From: Blastomussa wellsi
Lineage: Eukaryota > Cnidaria > Anthozoa > Scleractinia > Plerogyridae
Assembly (NCBI GenBank): GCA_947652115.1
Contig: OX393569.1
Span: 15,767,508 to 15,831,507, forward strand
DNA length: 64,000 nucleotides
Reading direction: 5' to 3'
Below are positions 26,601 through 38,600 of this stretch, piece by piece. Position numbers and translations under genes: made by a program. The notes beneath the pieces were generated by a model. The model had not been told where the DNA came from, did not search any database, and saw only the letters and a list, made by a program, of their open reading frames with translations. The first letter of the stretch is position 1. Each line of letters opens with the position of its first letter.

Positions 26601-29600
26601 TTGGTGGAAGGGTCCAGACTGGGTGGCAGATTGTGAAAGCTGGCCTCCACAACGTGTTATTCAGCCCTCTGAAGCAAGTACAGCAGAACTGAAAGCTACC
26701 AAAGAGTTGTTCAAGGTTGCTGTGGATAAAGCTGACAGGCTGTATGAAGTTCTCGACAAGTTTGAACTAAGGAAAGCTCTGAACATTTGTGCATGGATTA
26801 CACGGTTTGTGCACAATTCTCGACACTCTGATCAGAAATTGAGAGGTCCCTTGACAACTGAGGAGTTACAGAAACAGCACCTGTTCTGGGTGAAAAGAGC
26901 TCAGCAGAGTTGTGAGTTTGAAGATGACCGCCTGCGTCTGAACCTGCAACCTAACCCGGATGGAGTTTTGGAGTGCCGTGGAAGAATACAGGGACTCTAT
27001 CCTCTATACCTCCCTGACAAGCACTTGTACACTAAGAAGTTAGTACATCGTGAGCACCTGCGCACCTTACACGGGGGAGTGAGCTTAACAATGACAAGTG
27101 TAAGAAGTAACCACTGGGTCCCACGCCTAAGAAAGCTAGCAAAGCAAACCATAAGAGCTTGCCAAGGTTGCAAACGATTCCAAGCAGTAGCAGCAGCAAA
27201 CCCTCCACCTGGCAATCTTCCTGTGGATCGGACACAAGGAACACACCCATTCCAGGTGATTGGTGTCGACTATGCAGGGCCGATCAAATACAAGAAACGT
27301 GGAAAGGAAGAAAGCAAGGCGTACATCGTGTTATATGCATGTTCCCTGTGTCGTGCATTGTATTTGGACTTGGTCCCCTCACTGGAAACCAGAGAGTTCA
27401 TTCTGAGTCTAAAGAAGCTGATTGCCAGAAAAGGACGTCCGCAGATTATATACTCTGATAATGGATCTACATTTGTCGGGGCAGCACAATGGTTGAGGAA
27501 AGCTATGTGTGACGAGAAGTTTAACAAGTTCCTTGCTGAGAATAGTATTACGTGGAAGTTTAATCTCAGTCGCGCCCCGTGGTGGGGCGGGCAATTTGAG
27601 CGGATGGTTGGATTAGTAAAAAACGCCCTTAACAAGATCATCGGGTACGGTTTCCTGTCATGGGAAGAATTGGAGGAAGTGCTGCTTGACGTTGAAATAA
27701 CATTGAATAACAGGCCCCTTTGCTACGTAGAGGATGATGTGGCGTTACCGACTCTCACCCCTAATCTCATGATGTTTCCTCAGAGCAACATCTTACCTGA
27801 TCTGCAACCACACCACATTGATGATGCAGATTTGCGACGAAGAGCCAAACATCTCCGCAAGTGTAAGGATGCCTTATGGAGAAGATGGTCAAGCGAGTAC
27901 CTCCGTAGCCTGAGGGAGCGGCACAACCTCAAGCATCAAGGCAAACTCTGTACCTTGGCAGTTGGTGATGTAGTGATTGTAAAGTCTGAGGAGAAGAAAA
28001 ACAGGGGAAAGTGGCCACTCGGCATTGTCCAGGAACTGTATCCAGGAAAGGACGGAGTAGTGAGGGCTGTCAAGTTACGAGCGGGGAAAAACTTCCTTGA
28101 AAGACCAGTGCAGCATGTTTATCCTTTGGAACTTTCTTGTGATACATTTGTTCGGGCACAAGCAGAAGAGCTTAATGCTGAGGCGCCTGTATTCCGGCCA
28201 CGAAGATTGGCCTCCTTGCAAGCAGAAGAGAGGATCCGTCGAATTGCTGAATCAGAGGAGAACTTAGAATAACTTGAACATTCAGAACTTTGAGCGGACA
28301 GTAAATCCTTTTTCGTGTAGACATAGGATTTTACTAGTAACTTTCTAAAGTTTTTGTTAACGTTGTTGTTGTTGCCCAGTCTCCTGAAAAGTAGACAACA
28401 TTATCACATTTGTTGATAATGGGGGGAGAGTGTCGGAGACTGGGCCCGAATATAGTTAGAAATTTGATTGACAGATGTGATTATAACATGTGAGCGCAAT
28501 CGAGCGTAAAAAACTTTCCTTCGGAGCGTGAGAATTGTGAACTGTGTGAAGTGCTGGGAATAAATCTGTTCAGTTTATCTTGTGACTTGTGACCTTTGTT
28601 GGGCAAACTAAACTTTTCAAATTGCTACTGGAGGCATTCCCAACAGGGAGCTCAGTTTCATCACTAAACTCTGCTATTTATGGAGCTAGCTGGGTCCACA
28701 AGAAGAGTGGTTTCCGGGAGCTGAGCAGTTGCCCAGTAGTCCAACAGGTGGCAGAGGCTGGAAGAAGAATTTTAGCAAAACCACCCAATCGCAAGAAAGC
28801 CTTGGAAGTGTGCCAGGTCAAGAGGGTTATTAGTCGGCTAGAGAAAAACGACCTAGCAGGTATTCAAGTTGCTGCATTATTTGCTTTGGGATTCTTCGGG
28901 TTCCTTCGCTGGGATGACCTCAGCAGATTAACTGTCGACAATCTTCAGTTTGCTGATTCACATCTTGCCATTTTTCTGGCACAGAGGAAAAATGACCAGT
29001 TCCGGGACGGTTCGTGGGTCCTTATTGCACGCAGTGATTCATCTCCGTGCCCTGTAGCAGTAGTTGAGAAATTCTTGAACATGGGCAAGCACGATCGGAC
29101 GTCAAGGCTATTTCGTCGAATCCTGAAGACCGAGAAGAGGGTGGAGCTTAGAAAGGAGCCCATGTCTTACAGTCGGGCACAGGAGCTGGTAAAGCAGGAG
29201 CTGCACAAAGAGGGGTTGAATCCTAGCTTGTATGGAATCCACAGTCTTAGAGCTGGAGGAGCGTCAGCAGCAGCAGCCCTCGGCATACCTGACCGACTCG
29301 TCCAGCGACAGGGAGGTTGGCGAAGTGAGCAGTCTAGGAATAACTACATCCAGGAGTCCCTTGAGTCGCTGTTAACAGTCACTAAGACAATTCACGGCTG
29401 AGAACTGAATAGTTTCGTAGGCTTCAATTCATAGCTATGACTGATAACAGTTTTGAAGTATTTTGATTTTACTAGAATGTTGGATGAGCATCTCAGCATG
29501 ACATGTTGTAACTTGCCTGTTACATTTGCGTCATAGGACACTGACAATTGAGGAAGGCTTCTCAGAGCATTTAACTGTATATGGATATTGTTCTGTTTTA

Positions 29601-32600
29601 CTCAAGACACGTTGTTGTGATTGTTATTGTTGTTTTCTCTATGCTTTATTCGTTGCGGCGGTCGGCTTGGCATGGCTACCAGTGGTGTGTGAGAAGGGTT
29701 ATTTTCCACTGGCTGAGTGAAACGAAAGAAGTGGAAAATGTTTTTCTCACACACCGATGGAGCCTGGGAATAGGTCACGTGACCGTGGGGCGGGCAGTTG
29801 TTTTTGTTGCGTCCGCCATTATCGACCTTCCCACCCGCCCACCCAGAGATTTTCAGTTTTTTCTGTGTCATATTTTGAATGTGCAAACCTTGTAATTTTT
29901 CTCGGTTTTGAACTTGTTGGTAGAGTTGTATGCATTCAGTTTTTTGAGATTTACAATAAAGGTCGAGCTGCGGCGGTCGGCTTGGCATGGCTACCAGTGG
30001 TGTGTGAGAAATGGTAATTATTATGCAGATTTTATACGCAGAAATTTCCGAAATATGTTTCAAAAGAGCGGGAAATGTTCAAAGCTATTCGTCCAAGACA
30101 ATTGCCCCATACTGAATTGTGCTAAGGCGCGAAAGGCTCTTAAGGAGGTTGGGGGAGAATTATTTCCTATTCCGAAAAGAAGTGGAGATCTTAATCCTAT
30201 CGAGAATGTTTTTAATGCCGCGAAAGAAGAGCTCTGAACACAAGCTGTGAGGTTGAATTTAACTTATGAGAGTTTTGAGGCCTTTGCAAGAAGAGTGAAA
30301 AGTACATTGTATTCAATGCGAAGGGAAATAATTGACAATACCATCGCTTCAATGTTTAAGCGCTTGGATTTAATCACAAAAAATAGGGGCAGGCGTACAA
30401 AATACTAAGAAAAATAAATCGAAAAGGAAAAAATGGAGCTTTATAAATAATGCAAAAGTGATCTTTTATTTACAATGCGACAAAATATCTCATGTAATGA
30501 CAGGATATTGCGTGACATATGTTATTATTGCGTGACTAATTTAAAGAACTTGAACGTATGAGATATTCCTGCATTGAGTCATTTCAAAAATAAAGATTTA
30601 GTGCATTCCAAAAAATAGCCGTGGTCCAAAAATGTCTTTGCCATCATAACTTGGATTTCCCAACGGTCTACCATAAAAACACGGTCTACCCTCACCACGG
30701 TACGAAATAGGATATTCTTTTTTGTAATTACATTCCGATGGTAGACCGTGGTAGACCGCCGCGGTGGATGATTGCGTTTCTATTCACCTATACACTGTTT
30801 CTCCTGGCCTTACTAAAGGACTCATTTTAGCTAAGCACTAACGAGGCAAAGCACCTTGCACACTTCGGGATTTCCTTTTGATCGTTTTGTTCAATTTGTA
30901 CATTAAATTGAAAGATTTTCCACCTTACTTGCATCATTTCTGTTTCACGCTGATCGATAACTCCATTTTTAATGTAAATAAAGGGTTGTTTTCCCGTACA
31001 GAAAATTGGTGTGTCTTTTTCAAATACAATGTCTTTCGCGTAGTGTGTTTTGGGTGCAGGGAGATGCACTACTTGACCTTCAAGCATAAGATGAAAATCA
31101 TGCCATTGTATAACTTGTTGCGACCAGCGGAAGTCGTTCAAGAAAATGCATTCTGCATCTTCCGCTCCAACCCATCCAAACAAGACCTGGCCGAAAAAGA
31201 TCTGAGTAAAAACCTTTCTTCCAATGACTTGTATCACTACAAGAAATGATTTCTAGAAAAGTTGAATTTCCTTTAAGTAGCGAGCAATTACAATAGAAGG
31301 TGTTATTGTCTGTATTGCAATTTCGTCCAGGAACTTTATCTCATTTTAATCTTACGAACACGTAGTGCGCCATTTTCATACGTAAATGCAGTTGTTTGAC
31401 AATATTTGGAAATTTTGCGCAAGAATTCGAACCCACAGCAAATTTCAAACAAAAAGGATTTTTAATTGACACGTGTTTATTTCGAAACTCAAGCATACTT
31501 GCTGATGTCTTCCCCAGGGTAAATGAACTGTGTAGATGTTACGTCATCCTATACACCCCAAAAAGAGGTTTTTCCGTGGCCATTTTTGAGATAGCCAACA
31601 TGTTACCCTAAAACTTTTTCTTTTGAAAAGCTCCCCTGAAAAGCTTCGACAAGTGTGATTTTCACCTCAATATATAAGAGAAGAATATATTTTTTGTGCC
31701 TTGCATAAATCAGACAACCAGTTGCAAAAATGTTGAGACAGTTAGTGCCAAAAAAGGCTTTTCTTACTTCTATGGTTCGCAAATTGCCAGTTTGTCAGAG
31801 AAGAACATTTTGCACCCCTTTCCCCGTTTCAATGTTGTCCATCTAAGTTTTGTACGTCATATTGCATAGCTAGCAACATTGGGAAGGGGAGGAGGGGAGA
31901 GAGATTACGCGCAATAGCGCGGTGAAGAGTCTTCTCTCGTTAAGGTAGGATGTCTCAACTACTTATGCAACTGGTTGTCTTTCCAGTGTATTGAATGAAA
32001 CATAGTCCAGCGGCAATGGAGATGATTTAGAACGAGCTAAATACTGAAATGTATTGAAAAAAAAAGGATCCGTTCGTTTCAAGAGAAAAGAAAAGGTAGA
32101 GCGCGCAGATTTGGATGGAATCTTGCTAATACTTAAGTTACGTTTTGTGACGTAAAGAAATTCTTCAATCGAATTTCTTGTTCAATAAAGGCAAACGACA
32201 TGGTTTTTAAGGAGAAAATCAAACCAGAACTAAAAGCTTATGTAAGATTCCTTCGAGAACAGGGTGATGTACCTGTTAAAGAAATAGTACACCGTTGTGC
32301 AATAGCGCGGTGAAGAGTCTTCTCTCGTTAAGGTAGGATGTCTCAACTATTTATGCAACTGGTTGTAGCTAATGGCTTCCTTCCCAAGCGCAAAGGTTGA
32401 ATCCACTGTTTGCTGTAGTCCCATCAAATAATTAATCCAGTGTTGACTGAAATTGCTTTATTCCTAAATCACAACTATTATTTCTCTGCAGAAACCTGAG
32501 ATATAATATTGAAGTCTTGACTAAAATAATTATATTTACATAATTATTGGGCTTGGATGAAGTGTATAATGTCGCCATTTAGACTATTGTACAGATTTTG

Positions 32601-35600
32601 TGGGTGTTTTGGCGAATAATTGCATATCCTTTCCTTTTCAAACAGACAAGAAGGCAAAGCTTGAAGAACAAATGAATGGTAAGTTAAACTCAGTGCTTTT
32701 TCGGCCTCTTCGAACCTTTGTTTTATCTTTAAATTTAAAGACGTTCTAGTGAATCAATGCCATTGAAACTTTGGAATACCATTTCCCACCCCAGCAAACA
32801 TGCATGGTGATCTTTCTAAAAAAATCATCAAGCAGTTTATCAGATTTTAGGAGAAGTAACCAAAATCGATATCATGATTATCCAAAAATTGTATTTGGGA
32901 TGATATTTAAAGAAAAACCTTAGTTCTCAAAATTGAAAAAGAGAAAGGAAAGAAAAATTCTATAGCTAGAAGACATTTCACCAAGGTCACCTCTTGTCAC
33001 GTTTCTTTCGAGATGAGACTCTCATCTCTCGATACAAGAATCTTGCTGAGAGACGAGAGTCTCTTCTCTCGATACGAGAATCTCGTCTCGAGAGGCTCGA
33101 TGAAGCGGAAATTTTGGCATAAATTACAGGCAAATTGAAGTCATGAGACGAGTGTCTCATCTCTCAGGTGTCTCCGTCTCTCGAGACGGGAATCTCGTAT
33201 CGCGAGACGAGTTGAGAGGGTGGTAACTTACTATTGAGCGGTATTGTACCAAGCACAACATGAACATGCACAAGTTAACCATCATGCAGCAGACTCAGGT
33301 CTAAATAACTACAAACCTGCATTATAGTAAGGTTCTGCCTGACTACACATTTTAATTAGTTATGATGCTATTAAAAAATAATGTTTTGCAGCTGGGCTGC
33401 TTGATGATGGATGCTGTGGTAAGACATGTGAAGGTGAAGAGAAATCCCTTCCAACACTTTCAGGTGCAGTGAAAATTAAATTTTTACAGAATGAGTGAAG
33501 TCCAGGAGGTCTGATGGTTAGTGTACTGGACTTCAGTTTGGGATTTTAACCCTGGCTAGAGCACTGCTTTTTGTTCTTATGGGAAAACCAGCTAACTTTC
33601 ATTGTCCCTCTCTTTACTCATATCAATGCATTTTTTATGCATAAAGAGATGAAACATGCTGATCCATAAAAGTGACCAGGATCTACATGTATATGTACCA
33701 GTAATTTTGTAATTGCAGAAAGGCAATGAAAATTAAGGAATTGATCACCGAAGAATGTATTGGAATTTAGGTAAGATCAACTTCTCCAAGCTACAAAATT
33801 AAAAGAAAAAAACAGAACTTTGTATTTTTGGCTTTGGGACTTGGGGAGGTTTAAATGGGTTAAATAGGCTGGTGTTCCCACCAGGCTTTCTATGAGCTGT
33901 ACCTTAGGCATGCTTTTGATAACTACTACTATCTGTAAGTAATAACATAATTACTCCTACATTGTATCTGTAAGTAATAGAGCGTTTTCACTCGTGATCA
34001 AAAAAATAAATCGAATACCATTGAGTGGATAGAATCAAGAAACTACGATGTTACAGATAAGAAACTGAATATAAATAAATAAAGCACTTCTCCAAGTTTC
34101 AAGCATGTGCGTTATTCCAAACTTCAGACATTCGCCGAAATGTTTCACACAAATTTACAGAGCTCAGTATGGAGCCGCCATATTGGTGTACCCAGGGTTG
34201 TCAAAATAAGCCGGCAACCGGTGCATTTCACCGGGTATTCCGAATACTGCACCGGCTACTCCGAATGTCAGCGGGTCAGTTCTGAGTTTGATATTAGAGA
34301 AATAAAATGGAAATAGCTGCCTACTTTTTGGATGGAACCTGCTACTCAAAAACCTACTGACAACCCTGTGTACCTCAGTGGAACACCAACATGGCGGCCG
34401 GAAATAGAGTAAACAAATGGAGTTTACTTTGGTTATCTAGGCGACTGGTTACCTGTTTTTAACAAACAAATGTTCATATAAACACTTTTCGTAATACTTT
34501 AATAAACTTCTCAAATGGCTAAATCTTGCGAGATAAGTATGTGTTTTGCGACATACATGATCGTAACTGTATGTCACGCACCGCCATAACTGAAATTCAA
34601 ATTGCATTGGTTTACAAACGAAGGACGCTGTTGAGCTTTGAACAATTTCAATTGCGTCATCAAGGTCAGTGGTAGTACATCTTGTAAAACTACCATGAAG
34701 TGTCCTGCTTTAAAACGCTGTCCTTTTGGCAACCAAACTTTTTGTAGTGGCGACCTTTTAACAAAAGGAAGACGAAAGATGACTTCTGAATAACTTAAAC
34801 TTAAACTTAAACTTATTGGTTCTACAGATGCCACAAATACTTTAAAAAGTGAGTACTTCCATCAGAACAATACCAACCAGCAAGAAGGAAGTGGTACTGA
34901 GGCACAACTGAAAACAGAAGCAGTAGCCACTCCAGTACAGATGCCAGGTTTGTTAAGAATAGACAGTCTGGTGAGAAGAATAAATCCCTTCTCTTTGGAC
35001 ACATCTGTACTCCAGCTTGTACTTAGACTGGTCAGAGATTGAGATGCATGTTTAAGATCCAAGAAAAGACCTTGAAAAGTACTGTCCAATTATCTGAGAT
35101 TCCCAGATCACTAGCAGGGTCCGAAATTTCTACTCACTTGTTACCAGTGCGACAACTGAAAATTGAATGTTGCAAAATTTGACCTTTAAGGTCTACAATA
35201 ACCTTAAATGAAAGTCTACACCTTGTAAGAAGGTACACGTAATAATTCAGTGCCTTGATACATGTACAGTGTACATGGGAGTGTTTGACCTTCTAAATAA
35301 ACGTCTTAAAAATCATCTTACACAATCTTTTTTTCATATTTTCACCTGACTTGTGAAGCAAACATTTTTGGCACCTTTTTTGCACCTTGTGCCGGCATAC
35401 AATGTAAAATAGTTCATTTCGGACCCTGTCTGGACTTCTCTGTACAGCAATGAGCTATTTATTCTCACTTGCCCGATGGGCAAGGGCCCAAAGTACGCTG
35501 GAACCATTTTAACTTTTTTCTAATTTGTCTTGCCTGTTTTGGTAACTTAGTACTAATTAAAAGAGAACAAATGAATTAATTGATAACTTTATTTCTATCT

Positions 35601-38600
35601 CGGAGCAAAAAACTTTCCATGTACCACTATTATCTGTGATTGGTTATCTAAGTGGACTTTTAAGGAAACAGAAGTTTACTTACTGGTTCAAAGGTTCATG
35701 ATTGTATACTGTTGGTTGTGATTGGTAGATTTTGATGCATTTTCTGTCTTCAAGGTTTGTTGGCTGTTTTCATACTTGATTATGACTGATGGCAGCAAAA
35801 TATTCAAACCTTGACAGGGTCCGAAATTAACTTTTTTATGCAGGTGCCAAGTGACGACTGAACATTTTTTTCAGTCGCCAAATGAAAAAATCTGGTCGCC
35901 AAAAGGTTGTTCGTAAATTTTTTGTCTCACAGCAAAACACAAAAACATTGAGTTCTGAAAGACTCAAGACTCGCATGTATAATGGCATTAAAATATATCG
36001 TGCAGCTTACATTTCAGTTGAAAAGGAGTTTTCGTTGAATAGATAGCTCTCTTAGTTTGAAGACTGGCCAAACTTTTTGATTTAATTCCTTGGGCGCTCG
36101 TTCAAAACATTGACAAAGCTAAAAGTTAGTCGCCCGTTGGCGACTAGCTAGGAAATTCTGGTCGCCAACACTCAATTTTCAGTCGCATTGGCGACAATGA
36201 AGGTGCGGCAATGATGTATTTCACAAGAATTAGCACTCTAAATCTTTTTTTTCTTTCTGCAGAGCTAAATGAGTCACATGCCAGCAGAGGCAATGAGTTT
36301 GGGAGCCCAACCGACGATGATTTCCAGCCAGCAAAGAAACGCTTCAGAACCCCAGGAAATCAGGTACAGTGTATACTACACCATCACAACTGGATGAATC
36401 AGGTGTCAATGCAGTAAACTACTAGTACTCCTTAAGAAGACTGCTGTTAGCGACCAACATTCCAAGAACCTTGGCAGAATTACAAATTGCTTGATCTCAG
36501 TAAATCTTGATTTTGATTAATAGGCAATATCATCATCCAAAAAGAGGCGTGTCCAGACACCTTTTGGAACCTCGGTGGAAGATGAAGCCGATTGTGAGCC
36601 TCCAGAATGGACAATGGAGCTGACAGCTTGCAAAGCAGGAGATAGCAGTTCTCCAAGCCCAACGGACAAGAGAGACAAATTTTCTCCTGATAATAGTGGC
36701 AAAAGTGATGACAAATCAGAAAAATTGAAGTAAGTTTTCTTTTTCTGAAGAGGAAAATGCCTGTGACTTGACTTGTGTTTCCATAGGAATGCAATATATC
36801 TGTGTCCTTGTTATGTGATTAGTCATCATCATTAATCTTGTCAATGCCTAGGTGGCATACAGGGCTTCAGTCATCTTCTCCACTCACTCTGGTGACAACC
36901 ACTTGATGTTCCTCCTTTCAACTCTCTTTTGTTTCAGCCATTCTATGCCAAGTTGTTCCTGGTCTTCCAACTTGTCTCCAATATTCCATTGGAAGTCAGA
37001 TCAATGTTTTTCTGAGATCATCGTAAAGTTGCATCCTCAAAATATGGCCAATCCATTGCTACAGCAAAAGTGATGAGTCCTGGTTTCATAATCCGAACCT
37101 GCCTTAGTAACAACAACCTTGTTTTGTTTTGTTTTGCAGGGTTCCAAAAATTTTCTTCGGAACAAGGACACATAAGCAAATAGCACAGATTTCAAGGGAA
37201 CTAAGAAAAACTGCATACAGTAGAGCAAGGTAGGAATTTATTTGTATTTTGTAGCTTTTTTATTTCTCTAATCAGATCATTATGAATGAATTATAAGTTT
37301 TTCAATTTTATAACTACGGAAAATGTTATAATGGTTTCATAAGTTTATTTTTATTTTATTGTTCAGTTGTTTGTCTGGTGGCCCCTCAAGGTTCAAGCCT
37401 TGAGCCAGTAGCCCAAACTGCCGGAGCGTATCCCAGTTTCAGTAGCATTAAGTGGCTAGAAATATTTCTACTCCCCCCTGTGTGGGATGCTATTCCATCG
37501 CAGGGTTACCCCCCCCCCCCCCCCACAGTGTTTCACCGGTACCCACTTGTGCACTTGGGTGGAGGGAGTCACTGTGAGAGTAAAGTGTCTTGCCCAAGAA
37601 CACGACGCAGTGCTCCGGCCGAGGCTTGAACCAAGACCATCTGATCCGCAGTCCAGCGCACTAACCAGTAGGCCACTGTGCCTCCCCTCCGCCTCTGTTT
37701 GTTTCTGCTAGCGCACTCATGGTACGATCATTATTCCCTTTCGATGAAGAATATGCAAACGTACACAAACACGCACTTGGGTGCAGCCAGAAGTTTTATA
37801 GATAGCATGTCTGGTATTTTCCACATTTAGAACGAGGAGTTGTTGCTTGTTGCTTGTTTGTTGGCCCCTTAGTTCATTCCTAATTTTGAAATTCTCCTAT
37901 TAGGATGACTATTCTTTCCAGCAGAGAGCACTCCTGTGTTCATCCAGTAGTTTCCAAAGGAAAGAATAAGAATGAGGAATGTAAAAAGTTATTGGATGGC
38001 TCAGAGGTTTGTAAAATTTGTTTTCCGTAGAATCCATTTTAAAGTAACTCATCATCAATAGATGAGTTCGAGAGCAGGTGATGAAGGATTGGTGGAGCTG
38101 GAGAACAACTAGCACTGGAAAGTGGGTATCCACGGCAACCCTGTGAGTGGCTTTGCCGCTAGCACAAGGTATCATCACAATCGCACTGAGCTGCTCAGTG
38201 GAATACTTACCAACCAATACTAATGTAACCCAAGCAGAAGGGGAAGGGAGGGGGGGGGGAGAGGGTGGAGTGGGCAAAAAGCTCAGGCAAGCTAAAAGCC
38301 AGTGAGTAAGTAAATGACCTGGTTTATTATGTTTGTATATGAAAAGCTGTTCCCTATAATGGCTGTTCCCTATAATGGGGCTCATAGATGGGTTATGAGG
38401 ATTACCAGTAGCCAGCCACTCCACTTGCCCCTGGGCCACCTGACAGCACTTTTGTTGTAGTGTGTACTTCTGTGTTGAAATGGCCACATTTTTGCCATTT
38501 TAACAGAGCTTGTCCACTGTTGTGACTACATAATTTCATTCGTTTACTTAGGGTGCAACCTGCAGGTATTATCAGAAAGTTCACACCATCAAGACCCAGA

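Larger units (their letters stand above)
22820..28645 (+). mobile_element. BEL/Pao LTR retrotransposon, full length
   Basis: Two 215-bp LTRs (22820-23034 and 28431-28645) start TG and end CA and look identical by eye. GGGAG flanks both sides (22815-22819 and 28646-28650), the 5-bp target duplication expected for this class. A primer-binding site and a polypurine tract are in the right places, and a single uninterrupted Gag-Pol frame fills the interior. Identical LTRs mean recent insertion, later than the DIRS element, which in turn is later than the Tc1. Confidence 0.93.
18644..30010 (+). mobile_element. DIRS-order retroelement with split direct repeats, inserted in Tc1
   Basis: Contents in order: A1 repeat (18645-18778), Gag-like ORF, reverse transcriptase/RNase H ORF, a three-copy tandem repeat, tyrosine recombinase (split), then B1 (29654-29695), A2 (29696-29829), spacer and B2 (29969-30010). 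A1 ... B1-A2 ... B2 is the split direct repeat layout of PAT- and Ngaro-type DIRS elements, which integrate through a circular intermediate with a tyrosine recombinase and make no target duplication. The flanks rejoin the Tc1 transposase frame cleanly. It was killed by a BEL/Pao insertion in its recombinase gene. Confidence 0.85.
17490..32365 (+). mobile_element. Tc1/mariner (DD34E) transposon, disrupted, in BRIP1 intron 2
   Basis: Outer ends are inverted (CAACCAGTTGCA at 17490, TGCAACTGGTTG at 32354-32365) and each is flanked by TA (17488-17489, 32366-32367), the Tc1/mariner target duplication. The transposase frame is split by an 11.4-kb DIRS-type insertion at 18643/30010. Ends are complex: the right part includes a second copy of the left 0.58 kb (31717-32299). 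Another reading is two separate Tc1 copies, the right one internally deleted; the inner left end at 31717 has GA and not TA before it, which favours a rearranged single unit. Confidence 0.7.

Noticed and set aside
33000..33225. CRISPR-like array
   Set aside because: The repeats are irregular in spacing and orientation and this is a eukaryotic intron.
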